64,000 bases of DNA from Aequorivita todarodis (GCF_028561335.1 NZ_JAQQTG010000013.1:1-64000), one strand, 5' to 3'; positions 16,762 to 25,817 are shown, counted from the stretch's first letter. A program made the numbers and translations. The notes: generated by a model from the letters alone, not told the origin.

Positions 16762-19242
16762 ATGAAAAAATTATTTTTTGCCCTCTTACTTTTTTCCACT
16801 TATCTACTCCAGGCCCAAATTGTTGGAAAAGTAACCGATACCAAAGGCGAGCCCCTGCCCTACGTAAATATTTACCTTCAAAATAGCTATATAGGCACCA
16901 CCACAAATGACGACGGCAACTACTCGCTCAACGTTTCCCGACCGGGCGAATACAAGGTTATTTTTCAGTTCTTGGGCTATAAAACCTTGACCAAAACGAT
17001 TACTCCCAGTACTTTTCCTTTTATCCTGAATATTTCCCTGGAAGAAGAAACCACCAGCCTTGATGAAGTGGTGGTCAACACTTCCGAAGACCCAGCGTAC
17101 CGCATTATCCGAAAAACCATTGCCCAACGGAAGGAAAATCTGGAGAAGTTGAGCGAATACACTGCCGATTTTTACTCGCGCGGACTGTGGAAAGTAAAAA
17201 ACGTGCCCGAAAAAATCATGGGCCAGGAAGTCGGCGATTTTGACGGAATGCTGGATTCTACCCGCACGGGCATCATTTACCTTTCGGAAACAATTTCAGA
17301 AATAGCGTATCAAAAACCGGATAAATTCACCGAAAAGATTATCGCCAGCAAAGTGAGCGGCAACGATAACGGTTTCAGCTTCAACAGTGCACAGAGCGCC
17401 AACATCTCCTTTTACGAAAATACGATTGAATTGAACGCGGCACTGGTTTCGCCCATTGCTAATAATGCGTTGAATTATTACAACTATAAATTGGACGGCG
17501 TTTTTTACGAAGGCCCAAAACTCATCAACAAAATAAAGGTAATCCCCAAACGCCCCAATGACAGGGTTTGGCAGGGCTATGTATATATTGTGGAAGACGA
17601 CTGGCAGCTATACGGAGTTGAACTTTCTACCACGGGAGCCGCGATACAAGTGCCTTTTGTGAGCAATTTAATGGTGAAACAGAACTATAAATACGATAGC
17701 GATTATGATTTTTGGGTGAAAATTTCACAGTCAGTCGATTTCGGTTTTGGCTTTTTGGGAATGGAAGGCGACGGTCGGTTTATAGCCGTTTATAGCAATT
17801 ATGACTTTAAGCCACAGTTCACCAAAAAATCCTTTACCAACGAAGTGCTTTCCTTTAAACCCGAGGCCAACAAAAAAGACAGTCTGTTTTGGCGAGGCAG
17901 CCGCCCCGTACCGTTGACCGATGAGGAGCTGAGAGATTACATCAAAAAAGACAGCATACAGGTTTTAAGGCGCTCAAAGCCCTATTTGGATTCACTGGAC
18001 GCAAAGTCGAACAAACCCGGTGTTCTGAGTCTGTTGACAGGTTATACCTATAAAAATTCCTTTGAAAAATGGTCTGTTGGTTATGAAGGTCCTTTGCCCA
18101 ACATAAATTTCAATACCGTTCAGGGCTGGAAGAGTACGGCGGGACTAACGTTTAACAAATGGTACGACGACAACCAGACCAACACCCTTTCGGCGGCCGT
18201 TCGGGCAGATTACGGGATTGCAGAAGACAGGCTTCGGTTTACGGCGAATATTCTTCGGAATTTTAATTGGACGGACAAATTGCGCTTCTCCCTTTCGGGC
18301 GGAAGCACAGTGGCCCAGTTTAATGATACGGAGCCCATTTCGCCATTGATAAATACGTTTGCCACCCTTTTCTTTGAAAGGAACTATATGAAGCTGTACG
18401 AGCTAAATTTCGGACGAATCGCTTACAGTCAGGAAGTTTTTAACGGGCTACACCTGTACGCCGCCGTGGCTTATGAAAACAGAAAGCCGCTTTTCAACAA
18501 TACCGATTACGTTACCATTCCATTTGACGATGTGAGCTATACCAGCAACAACCCATTGGCACCAAACGATTTCAGCAATGCCGCAATCACCGAGCATAAC
18601 ATCGTGAAAAGCAAGCTTCGGGCGCGCATCAACTTTGCCCAAAAGTATTTTTCAAACCCCGATATGAAATTCAATATTGGCGACAACAAATATCCGGAGT
18701 TAAATATTTCCGTGGAAAATGGTGCCGCGATTACTGAAAGTTATTATGATTACACTCAGTTTGAAGCAAGTTTGAACCAATCCATTTCCTTGGGAAATAA
18801 GGGACAGTTTTATTACAATTTAAAAGGGGGAACTTTCGCCAATGGCGACGGGATTTCCTTTGTGGATTACAAACATTTCAACGGAAACCAAACACGGGTG
18901 GGCACTTCGCCTAATTACACCAATGTTTTTAACCTGATGCCCTATTACGATTTCAGTACCAACAAAAGTTATTTTGAAGGCCATGTGGAGCACGACTTCC
19001 GCGGATGGATTTTGGGGAAAATTCCGGGAATCAATCAATTGAACCTCAACTTGGTAGCCGGGGCGCATTTTTTAAGCACCGAAGAACGGAAACCCTATTC
19101 TGAAATTTCCGTAGGTATTGATAACCTTGGTTTTGGAAAATTCAGACTGCTGCGCGTGGATTATGTACGTTCCTACTATAACGGCAGCAGCGACGGCGCT
19201 TTTATCTTTGGGCTGAAGTTTCTGGATTTGTTGGGGTTATAA
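16762..19242 (+). CDS. DUF5686 outer-membrane protein with CarboxypepD_reg domain
   Basis: 826 residues. A Sec signal peptide ends near QAQ (residue 19), then a CarboxypepD_reg-like domain (about 20-100; IVGKVTDTKGEPLPYVNIYL, FLGYKT) and a long beta-rich region with many alternating aromatic strands ending in FGLKFLDLLGL, an aromatic/hydrophobic barrel-like C terminus. This architecture is the DUF5686 family of Bacteroidota, probably an outer-membrane beta barrel. It lacks a TonB box that I can identify, so it is not called a TonB-dependent receptor. A role in envelope biogenesis is possible but not shown. Confidence 0.85.
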   Translation: MKKLFFALLLFSTYLLQAQIVGKVTDTKGEPLPYVNIYLQNSYIGTTTNDDGNYSLNVSRPGEYKVIFQFLGYKTLTKTITPSTFPFILNISLEEETTSLDEVVVNTSEDPAYRIIRKTIAQRKENLEKLSEYTADFYSRGLWKVKNVPEKIMGQEVGDFDGMLDSTRTGIIYLSETISEIAYQKPDKFTEKIIASKVSGNDNGFSFNSAQSANISFYENTIELNAALVSPIANNALNYYNYKLDGVFYEGPKLINKIKVIPKRPNDRVWQGYVYIVEDDWQLYGVELSTTGAAIQVPFVSNLMVKQNYKYDSDYDFWVKISQSVDFGFGFLGMEGDGRFIAVYSNYDFKPQFTKKSFTNEVLSFKPEANKKDSLFWRGSRPVPLTDEELRDYIKKDSIQVLRRSKPYLDSLDAKSNKPGVLSLLTGYTYKNSFEKWSVGYEGPLPNINFNTVQGWKSTAGLTFNKWYDDNQTNTLSAAVRADYGIAEDRLRFTANILRNFNWTDKLRFSLSGGSTVAQFNDTEPISPLINTFATLFFERNYMKLYELNFGRIAYSQEVFNGLHLYAAVAYENRKPLFNNTDYVTIPFDDVSYTSNNPLAPNDFSNAAITEHNIVKSKLRARINFAQKYFSNPDMKFNIGDNKYPELNISVENGAAITESYYDYTQFEASLNQSISLGNKGQFYYNLKGGTFANGDGISFVDYKHFNGNQTRVGTSPNYTNVFNLMPYYDFSTNKSYFEGHVEHDFRGWILGKIPGINQLNLNLVAGAHFLSTEERKPYSEISVGIDNLGFGKFRLLRVDYVRSYYNGSSDGAFIFGLKFLDLLGL

Positions 19243-19288
19243 GATTTTAAAAAACATACTCCGTGAAACTCCGCGCTTCTTGGTGCTC

Positions 19289-19314
19289 CTCTGTGGTATA
19301 GCTATTACACAGAG
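19289..19314. repeat. Hairpin downstream of the DUF5686 gene
   Basis: CTCTGTG (19289-19295) pairs with CACAGAG (19308-19314). The surrounding 19257-19345 reads as variants of CTCCG, CTCTGTGG and CACTGAG, the kind of rRNA-like wording common in Bacteroidota gaps; a related stretch is at 20143-20200. Confidence 0.45.
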
Positions 19315-19366
19315 TTGCGCTGAGGGCCACTGAGAGCAACAAAGAAGATTTATAACCAAAGAAACC

Positions 19367-20140
19367 ATGATAAATATTTTAAAACTACTAATTGTTTTTT
19401 CACTTTTCACTAATTGCATCCCGATGCAAAAAGTGCCGAAAGATGCAGTAATGACGGACTTTTTCCACTTTCAGAAAGCGAAGGATTACGACGCTTCCAA
19501 ATGGGCGGCATTTCTACCGGGAACTGGCGGCTTGCGGATTTTTAAGGACACGACCCATTATTACAAGGTAGCCGAAAAGCTAAACGCGGAAGGCATTTCG
19601 GTTCTATTGGTCGATAATGTTGCTGCCTATAAAGCTTCCAAAAGAGACGTGGACGAAGAAGAACCCGTACAAATTCTTTGGACACTGGAAGAGGCTCTAA
19701 AGTGGGCAAAGCAGAATGGAGATATCGCCCCAAGTTCAGAGGGAAGCATCGTGGGCTGGTCACGGGCTGGCCTCGGTTTAATTCCGCTTGCAAATGATGA
19801 AGATGAATTGAAAAAACTCAATATAAAATCAATTGCAATGTTTTATCCCGCAAATGGTTACGAAATAAAACTTAAACCAAAAGTTCCAGTACTGGTAATG
19901 ACGGGCGGAAAGGATAAAATTGTTAAAGTTGATGATATTTTGAAGCATATGGTTGCCGAAAATGTGACCATTCAAGTATATGACGATGCGTATCACGGCT
20001 ATGATGTGGAAAGCCTGAAAAAGGGAAAATATTACCGCTACATTCCCTTCATCAGCAAAAAGCATTATCTCCTAAAGTACGATGAAGAAGCCGCGAAGGA
20101 ATCTTTTGAGGAATTGATTAAATTTTTAAAGAAAAACTAA
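19367..20140 (+). CDS. Alpha/beta hydrolase lipoprotein (dienelactone hydrolase-like)
   Basis: 257 residues with a lipobox-like TNC near residue 17. The fold is indicated by the strand FLPGTGG, the nucleophile elbow GWSRAG (Gly-x-Ser-x-x-Gly), a late strand VPVLVMTGGKD with the acid Asp, and the catalytic His in DDAYHGYD. This order resembles dienelactone-hydrolase-like enzymes. Substrate unknown; it is presumably an envelope-attached esterase or carboxylesterase. An acetyltransferase gene follows after 72 bases. Confidence 0.7.
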   Translation: MINILKLLIVFSLFTNCIPMQKVPKDAVMTDFFHFQKAKDYDASKWAAFLPGTGGLRIFKDTTHYYKVAEKLNAEGISVLLVDNVAAYKASKRDVDEEEPVQILWTLEEALKWAKQNGDIAPSSEGSIVGWSRAGLGLIPLANDEDELKKLNIKSIAMFYPANGYEIKLKPKVPVLVMTGGKDKIVKVDDILKHMVAENVTIQVYDDAYHGYDVESLKKGKYYRYIPFISKKHYLLKYDEEAAKESFEELIKFLKKN

Positions 20141-20212
20141 ATCTTCGCGCCCTTTGTGGCTCTGCGGTGTTAATTTTTCCGTAAAGAAACAGGAAGCGCA
20201 AAGCATAAAACC

Positions 20213-20728
20213 ATGGCAATACCTTTTCCAATCCTAATTACCGAACGCCTAAACCTCCGGAAAATAGTTCCCACAGATCTGGAAAGGGTTTATTTTTTAC
20301 GCTCAAACACAGATATCAACAAATACATAAAGCGACCACCACAGACGTGGGAAACGGCAATTGCGCATATCCAACTGCTGGACGACAATTTAAAATCCGA
20401 CATAGCGATTGCCTGGGGAATTACGACCAAAGAATCAAACATGCTGATTGGTTCTATATGTCTTTGGAATTTTTCAGAAGACAAAAAAATCGCAGAGGTG
20501 GGTTACGACCTCGATCCAAAATTTCAAGGCAAGGGAATTATGAGCGAAGCACTAAAAGCTGTTTTGGATTATAGCTTCAACCAAAGAGGTTTTGAAACTA
20601 TCGAAGCCTATACGGATTATAGGAATATTCCTTCAAAAAAGCTGCTAAAACAACATGGATTTATTCCAAGAGAAGGTAAAAAAGATGCTGATAACCAAGA
20701 TAATATAATATATTACCTAAACTGTTAG
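20213..20728 (+). CDS. GNAT-family N-acetyltransferase (RimJ-like)
   Basis: 171 residues. ITERLNLRKIVPTDLERVYFLRS at the start, MLIGSICLWNFSEDKKIAEVGYDL in the core, and the acetyl-CoA loop DPKFQGKGIMSEALKAVLDYSF are the RimJ/RimL-type GNAT pattern, ending with the NIPSKKLLKQHGF helix-strand. Target unknown. Its last four bases overlap the last four of the convergent pcm gene, so transcripts from both sides overlap. Confidence 0.85.
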   Translation: MAIPFPILITERLNLRKIVPTDLERVYFLRSNTDINKYIKRPPQTWETAIAHIQLLDDNLKSDIAIAWGITTKESNMLIGSICLWNFSEDKKIAEVGYDLDPKFQGKGIMSEALKAVLDYSFNQRGFETIEAYTDYRNIPSKKLLKQHGFIPREGKKDADNQDNIIYYLNC

Positions 20729-21366
20729 TTTTTATCTTCTAAAAGTGGTACAAATCGGAATTCTCCGTACTCTTCTTTCTGAAATTCAGTGTCAGATTTA
20801 CGTAAAAAGACAGTCATTATTTGCACATTTTCCCCAACCGGAATCACCAATCTTCCACCAATTTTCAACTGCGCCAACAACGGATTTGGAACATAGGGCG
20901 CTCCGGCAGTTACGATAATTCCGTCAAAAGGAGCTTCCTCTTCCAGCCCGATATAGCCGTCGCCAAAAATCATGCGTTTGGGTTTGTAGCCAAGTTTTGG
21001 AAGAAAGAGTTTCGTTTTTTTGAAAAGTTCGTTTTGTCTTTCAATGGTGTATAGAATCGCTCCCATTTCCAAAAGCACTGCAGCTTGATAGCCGCTCCCC
21101 GTTCCTATTTCCAGAATTTTGTCGCCTTTCTTCACTTGCAAGAGCTCCGTTTGGCGAGCCACGGTATATGGCTGCGAAATGGTCTGGTCTGCCGCAATCG
21201 GGAAAGCCTTGTCAACATACGCGTGGTCCACAAAGCCCGAGTCCATAAAAAGATGCCGTGGAATCTTGCCGATGGCCTGTAAAACGTTTTTGTCGGCTAT
21301 CCCTTTTCTTTTAAGGATTTCAACCAGTTTTTTACGCATTCCTTGGTGGGTAAATGTATCTTTCAC
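20725..21366 (-). CDS. pcm: Protein-L-isoaspartate O-methyltransferase
   Basis: 213 residues. KIPRHLFM and DKAFPIAADQTISQPYTVARQTELL precede the SAM-binding motif EIGTGSGYQAAVL, and the later GDGYIGLEEEAPFDGIIVTAGA and GGRLVIPVG are specific to PCMT. It methylates isoaspartyl residues in damaged proteins so they can revert to aspartate. The start is a GTG at 21366; this keeps the family N terminus MKDTFTHQGMRKKL, which an internal ATG would lose. Confidence 0.95.
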   Translation of the reverse strand: MKDTFTHQGMRKKLVEILKRKGIADKNVLQAIGKIPRHLFMDSGFVDHAYVDKAFPIAADQTISQPYTVARQTELLQVKKGDKILEIGTGSGYQAAVLLEMGAILYTIERQNELFKKTKLFLPKLGYKPKRMIFGDGYIGLEEEAPFDGIIVTAGAPYVPNPLLAQLKIGGRLVIPVGENVQIMTVFLRKSDTEFQKEEYGEFRFVPLLEDKN

Positions 21367-21732
21367 TACTATTGGATTTGAGATTTTGGACGTGAGATAT
21401 TAGACTTTACAAAGTAACCAAATTAGCCTATTAAGCACCAAATTTCAAGCACCAATTTCCTAATATATTTTAGAAAGCAAATAGCAAAGCCAAAACCCCA
21501 GCTCTAAAGGGAGTTAATCATATATGCATAAGAAAGGGGTTGTTTCCCAAAAACAAAAATTCTGACGTCAATCAGCACAAAGAAAGCCAAAACACTCCCT
21601 TTAACGCTCAGGGGTTAAACTCCTAAACTTATAAACTTATAAACTCATAAACCCATCAACTCCTGAACTTTTAAACCCCTCAACTTTTCAACTTTCCCCC
21701 GAAACCCGTACATTTGTGAAAAACACACGCCA
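21367..21732. other. Gap of 366 bases between divergent genes
   Basis: No reading frame is supported. The left half is AT-rich and carries a fragment like CCCCAGCTCTAAAGGGAG near 21496, related to the C5/G5 palindromes at 25818 and 59000. The right half is the octamer array at 21617-21696. The promoters of pcm and the Gfo/Idh/MocA gene must lie here, but I see no clear TTG-N19-TAnnTTTG match. Confidence 0.5.
21617..21696. repeat. Degenerate octamer array (consensus AAACTTAT)
   Basis: Ten consecutive 8-base units: AAACTCCT, AAACTTAT (twice), AAACTCAT, AAACCCAT, CAACTCCT, GAACTTTT, AAACCCCT, CAACTTTT, CAACTTTC. The AAC core keeps an exact 8-base phase over 80 bases. It ends 36 bases before the next start. 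The same family is at 23833-23880. Confidence 0.8.
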
Positions 21733-22701
21733 ATGCTAAAAGCGGGAGTTCTGGGTGCGGGTCACCTGGGAAAAATACACTTGAAATTGCTGCAACAATC
21801 CACAAAATATGACCTTGTGGGATTCTTCGATGCCAGCAAGGAAGCCTCGAAACAAATAGAAACTGAATTCGGCTACAAAAGTTTTCCCTCGATGGAAGGC
21901 CTTATAGATGCTTGCGACATGGTGGTTGTAGTGACCCCGACGAGCACACATTTTGAATGTGCCGAAAAGGTAATACGGGCCGGAAAGCATCTTTTTATAG
22001 AAAAACCCATTACAGAAACGGTCGCACAGGCAGAGCAGATTCGCGATTTGGCGAAAGAGATGAAAGTACGCGGACAAGTAGGGCAAGTGGAACGTTTTAA
22101 CCCTGCCTTTCAAGCCATTAAGGATAAAATCCACAACCCGATGTTTATTGAGACCCACCGTTTGGCGGAGTTCAACCCCCGCGGGACCGATGTTTCGGTG
22201 GTATTGGATTTGATGATACACGACATCGATGCTATCTTGAGCGTTGTAAAAAGTTCGGTAAAGTCGGTAAGCTCCAGTGGCGTTTCGGTTATCAGCGAAA
22301 CGCCCGATATTGCCAATGCCCGCATTGAGTTTGAAAATGGTTGCGTGGCAAATCTGACCGCAAGCCGCATTTCGCTTAAAAAAATGCGCAAGGCCCGTTT
22401 CTTTCAGCGCGACGCCTATATTTCGGTAGATTTTTTGGAGAAGAAATGCGAAGTGGTAAAAATGAAGGACGCCCCAAAGGAAATAGACGATTTTGCGATG
22501 GTGTTGACAAATGCCGAAGGAATAAAAAAACAAATCTATTTCGAAAACCCAAAAATTGAGGCAAACAACGCAATCCTGGATGAGCTGGAAAGTTTTTACG
22601 AAGCCATAAAAGCCGATAGAACTCCGGAGGTATCGCTTAAACAAGGTACTGAGGCGCTTCGGGTTGCTATGTTGATAATTGAAAATTTTAAGAAAATATA
22701 A
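21733..22701 (+). CDS. Gfo/Idh/MocA-family oxidoreductase
   Basis: 322 residues. N-terminal Rossmann fold with GVLGAGHLGKIHLKLL, then VVVVTPTSTHFECAEKVI and the family motif EKPI (the conserved lysine of the active site) at GKHLFIEKPIT. The C-terminal alpha/beta domain includes HDIDAIL with the catalytic His/Asp pair. These enzymes oxidise or reduce sugars or related compounds with NAD(P); the substrate is not identifiable. In flavobacteria a similar gene often precedes a 3-hydroxyacyl-CoA dehydrogenase as here, but I cannot link them functionally. Confidence 0.85.
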   Translation: MLKAGVLGAGHLGKIHLKLLQQSTKYDLVGFFDASKEASKQIETEFGYKSFPSMEGLIDACDMVVVVTPTSTHFECAEKVIRAGKHLFIEKPITETVAQAEQIRDLAKEMKVRGQVGQVERFNPAFQAIKDKIHNPMFIETHRLAEFNPRGTDVSVVLDLMIHDIDAILSVVKSSVKSVSSSGVSVISETPDIANARIEFENGCVANLTASRISLKKMRKARFFQRDAYISVDFLEKKCEVVKMKDAPKEIDDFAMVLTNAEGIKKQIYFENPKIEANNAILDELESFYEAIKADRTPEVSLKQGTEALRVAMLIIENFKKI

Positions 22702-22755
22702 AAAATGACTGATGCCGGATGCTGGATGACGGAAGCAAAAAATAATACCGACCAA

Positions 22756-22836
22756 AGTATCAATAGCGTCAATAGCATCAATAGCATCAATAGCATCAAT
22801 AGCATCAATAGCATCAATAGCATCAATAGCATCAAT
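22756..22836. repeat. Nonanucleotide minisatellite (AGCATCAAT)
   Basis: Nine 9-base units: AGTATCAAT, AGCGTCAAT, then seven identical AGCATCAAT. It lies in the 185-base gap between two plus-strand genes. A 61-codon open frame (22705-22890) runs through it, encoding repeated Ser-Ile-Asn and ending in an ATGA overlap with the next start; because 9 is a multiple of 3, any array copy number leaves this frame open, so openness is not evidence of coding. Confidence 0.95.
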
Positions 22837-22886
22837 AGTAAAATTAAGTTTAACCTCAAAAGATACCCGCCTACGCGGGCATTATT

Positions 22887-23777
22887 ATGAAAAACATAGC
22901 AGTAATAGGCGCAGGCACGATGGGCAACGGAATAGCCCACACCTTCGCGCAATTTGATTATAAAGTACAATTGATTGATATTCACCAAACGTCGCTTGAC
23001 AAAGGGATTGCTACCATTACCAAAAATTTGGACAGAATGGTCGCTAAGGAAACCATTTCTGAAGAAGACAAGCAGCGAACCCTAAAAAACATTACAACCT
23101 TTACCAGCCTTGAGGAAGGCGTGGAATATGCCAGCCTTGTTGTGGAAGCAGCCACTGAAAATGTGGATTTGAAACTGAAAATCTTCCGTGATTTGGACAA
23201 GTTTTGTCCGGAAGATACGATACTTGCGAGCAATACTTCTTCCATTTCAATTACGCAGATTGCCTCGGTAACCTCGCGTCCCGGAATGGTTATCGGGATG
23301 CACTTTATGAATCCGGTGCCGATTATGAAACTGGTTGAAATAATAAAAGGTTACAGCACGAGTGAGGAAACGTTCAAAACGGTGGAAGAACTTTCAAAAA
23401 AGCTGAATAAAGTTCCAGTGGAAGTGAACGATTATCCCGGCTTCGTGGCCAACCGCATTTTGATGCCGATGATAAACGAAGCCATTGAAACGCTCTACAA
23501 CGGCGTGGCTGGAGTAAAGGAAATAGATACCGTAATGAAACTTGGAATGGCCCACCCGATGGGCCCCTTGGCATTGGCAGATTTTATTGGTTTGGACGTT
23601 TGTCTTTCTATTTTGAAAGTGATGTACGAAGGCTTTAAAAACCCAAAATACGCGCCTTGCCCGTTATTGGTAAATATGGTCATGGCAGGAAAACTGGGCG
23701 CAAAAAGCGGCGAAGGTTTTTACGATTACAGCCAAAACAGAAAGGCGGAGGATGTTTCCTCGCAATTTGGGAAATGA
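22887..23777 (+). CDS. 3-hydroxyacyl-CoA dehydrogenase (hydroxybutyryl-CoA type)
   Basis: 296 residues, the length of single-domain HBD/PaaH proteins. The NAD motif GAGTMGNG is at residues 8-15; the catalytic segment MHFMNPVP contains the family His, preceded by ILASNTSSISIT, with ND-YPGFVANRILMPMINEA in the dimer domain. It oxidises (S)-3-hydroxyacyl-CoA to 3-oxoacyl-CoA in short-chain fatty acid or aromatic acid breakdown. No other beta-oxidation gene is adjacent. The start follows the small hairpin CCCGC/GCGGG at 22866-22879. Confidence 0.9.
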   Translation: MKNIAVIGAGTMGNGIAHTFAQFDYKVQLIDIHQTSLDKGIATITKNLDRMVAKETISEEDKQRTLKNITTFTSLEEGVEYASLVVEAATENVDLKLKIFRDLDKFCPEDTILASNTSSISITQIASVTSRPGMVIGMHFMNPVPIMKLVEIIKGYSTSEETFKTVEELSKKLNKVPVEVNDYPGFVANRILMPMINEAIETLYNGVAGVKEIDTVMKLGMAHPMGPLALADFIGLDVCLSILKVMYEGFKNPKYAPCPLLVNMVMAGKLGAKSGEGFYDYSQNRKAEDVSSQFGK

Positions 23778-23832
23778 TTTTTTAACCACGGAGTGCACAA
23801 AGATTTGCACAAAGTCCACAAAGAAAACCCCG

Positions 23833-23880
23833 AAACCCATAAACTTTTAAACACTTAAACTCTTAAACTCATAAACCAAA
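23833..23880. repeat. Octamer array immediately upstream of the DUF1015 start
   Basis: AAACCCAT, AAACTTTT, AAACACTT, AAACTCTT, AAACTCAT, AAACCAAA in exact 8-base phase, ending three bases before the TTG start of the next gene. It is the same family as 21617-21696. Confidence 0.8.
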
Positions 23881-23883
23881 ACA

Positions 23884-25128
23884 TTGGCCAAAATCATCCC
23901 CTTTAAAGCCGTACGCCCTACGCGTGACAAAGTGAGCCTGCTCGCGGCGCGCTCCTATGACAGTTATACGGCCATGCAGGTAGAGTCGCGATTGCGGGAC
24001 AACCCATTTTCGTTTCTGCATATCGTGAACCCGGGGTATAAGTACCAAAAGGAAATTTCGGGCGAAGAGCGCTACGGCCTGGTACGCAACCGCTACCAGG
24101 AATTTAAGGAAGATGAAATTTTTATTCAGGACGAAAAACCATCGTTCTACATTTATAAAATCGTAAACCGCGACAGACTTGAGTTCAACGGCATTGTGGC
24201 CGCGGCGAGCGTTCAGGATTACGCCGATGATGTCATCAAAAAACACGAGGACACGCTGGAATTTCGAGAGGTTATTTTTAAGGAATACCTAAAAACCGTG
24301 GGCTTCAACGCCGAAGCCGTGCTCCTTACCTATCCCGATAATGACGAATTGGAAGCCATAATTGAAGAGGTGATGCAAAGCCGCGCCGAGTATGAATTTA
24401 CCACCACCTATCGCGACACGCACTATCTGTGGAATGTAGATGACGAAGTGCTGCTGAAAAAAATCCAGCAGATTTATAGTGAAATGCCGGTGCTGTATAT
24501 TGCCGATGGCCACCACCGCTCTGCTTCTTCCTATTTGTTGGCAAAAGATTTAAGAGAAGAAAATCCGCATCACACGGGCGATGAAGCTTATAATTATTTT
24601 ATGAGCTACCTCATTCCTGAAAGCGATTTGAAAATTTACGAATTCAACCGCTTGGTGAAGGATCTGAACGGGATGACAAAGGAAGAGTTTTTAATAAAGC
24701 TCGACGAACATTTCAGAATAGAAAACCGCGGGATGGAATATTACAAGCCTTCAAAACTGCACCATTTCAGCATGTATCTTGATGGCGAGTTTTATTCCTT
24801 GTACCTTCGCAAGACAAAATATGAAATAAAAAATGCGCTCGATGCGTTGGACACCCATATTTTATACGTTACGGTCTTAAAACCTCTGCTCGGTATCGAG
24901 GATTTACGGAACGACCAGCGCATAGAATATTCCCACGGAAAAAAGGATTTGGCATACGTAAAAACCGTGGTTGATTCGGGGACGTTTGCTGTGGGTTTTG
25001 GGCTGGTTGCCGTTACAACGGACGAACTAAAGCAGATAGCCGACGAAGGCCTGAAAATGCCCCCCAAGAGCACCTATATTGAGCCGAAACTGAGAAGTGG
25101 CGTAACGGTTTACGAATTCGGAAAATAG
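23884..25128 (+). CDS. DUF1015 family protein
   Basis: 414 residues with the DUF1015 pattern: IPFKAVRPTRDKVSLLAARSYDSY at the N terminus, the NPFSFLHIVNPG stretch, and LYIADGHHRSASSYLLAK around residue 210, where two His and Asp suggest a catalytic or metal site. The family (which includes SerB-type ADP-dependent serine kinases in archaea) is widespread but the bacterial role is unclear. There is no ATG; a TTG at 23884 right after the octamer array is the only sensible start. Confidence 0.85.
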   Translation: MAKIIPFKAVRPTRDKVSLLAARSYDSYTAMQVESRLRDNPFSFLHIVNPGYKYQKEISGEERYGLVRNRYQEFKEDEIFIQDEKPSFYIYKIVNRDRLEFNGIVAAASVQDYADDVIKKHEDTLEFREVIFKEYLKTVGFNAEAVLLTYPDNDELEAIIEEVMQSRAEYEFTTTYRDTHYLWNVDDEVLLKKIQQIYSEMPVLYIADGHHRSASSYLLAKDLREENPHHTGDEAYNYFMSYLIPESDLKIYEFNRLVKDLNGMTKEEFLIKLDEHFRIENRGMEYYKPSKLHHFSMYLDGEFYSLYLRKTKYEIKNALDALDTHILYVTVLKPLLGIEDLRNDQRIEYSHGKKDLAYVKTVVDSGTFAVGFGLVAVTTDELKQIADEGLKMPPKSTYIEPKLRSGVTVYEFGK

Positions 25129-25157
25129 AGAAAAGAGGAAGAAAAAGAGAAGTGATT

Positions 25158-25817
25158 ATGACGATTTCAGAAAATTTAAAAAATTTCAAAAAAGCATTAC
25201 CGAAGGATGTTACACTGGTAGCGGTTTCAAAAACCAAGCCCGTGAGCGATTTGATGGAGGCCTACAACGCAGGGCAGCGTGTTTTTGGCGAAAATAAAAT
25301 TCAGGAAATGGAAGCCAAATGGCAAGAAATGCCAGAGGACGTTGAGTGGCACATGATTGGCCACGTGCAGCGCAACAAGGTAAAATATATGGCCCCTTTC
25401 GTGAGTTTGATACATGCGGTGGACAGCTTGAAACTTTTAAGGGAAATCAACAAAGAAGCCATCAAGAATAACCGGACCATCAATTGCTTGCTTCAAATAA
25501 AAATTGCCGAAGAGGAAAGTAAATTTGGAATGGACGAAGCCGACGCCGCTTCCCTCCTCGCTTCCGAAGCATTTAAAAAACTTCAGAATATTAAGATTGT
25601 TGGTCTTATGGGAATGGCAACCTTTACCGATGATGAAAGGCAGATTTCAGAAGAATTTCAGAAATTGAAGGATGTTTTTGAAAAATTCAAGGTTCAAGAT
25701 TCAAGATTTGAAATTCTCAGTATGGGTATGAGCGGCGATTACAAAATCGCAATCGAACACGGCAGCAATATGGTGCGCGTGGGAAGCGCGATTTTTGGGG
25801 AACGAAAAGCCCCCTAG
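25158..25817 (+). CDS. YggS/PROSC-family PLP-binding protein
   Basis: 219 residues. The PLP lysine is in TLVAVSKTKP, with VFGENKIQEMEAKW, WHMIGHVQRNKVKYM, LQIKIAEEESKFG and the phosphate-binding SMGMSGDYKIAIEHGSNMVRVGSAIFG. These proteins keep free PLP and amino-acid pools in balance; no enzyme reaction is known. A GTG six bases upstream is possible, but the ATG is preferred. An oddity: codons for KVQDSRFE (25684-25710) are three TTCAAGR heptamers, the same word as the array at 49029. Confidence 0.93.
   Translation: MTISENLKNFKKALPKDVTLVAVSKTKPVSDLMEAYNAGQRVFGENKIQEMEAKWQEMPEDVEWHMIGHVQRNKVKYMAPFVSLIHAVDSLKLLREINKEAIKNNRTINCLLQIKIAEEESKFGMDEADAASLLASEAFKKLQNIKIVGLMGMATFTDDERQISEEFQKLKDVFEKFKVQDSRFEILSMGMSGDYKIAIEHGSNMVRVGSAIFGERKAP

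Noticed and set aside
16762-19242. TonB-dependent receptor
   Set aside because: It has the regulatory domain and a barrel-like C terminus but no recognisable plug domain or TonB box; DUF5686 fits better.
22756-22836. Possible CRISPR-like array
   Set aside because: The units are 9 bases and directly tandem with no spacers. The heptamer and octamer arrays are likewise too short and gapless.
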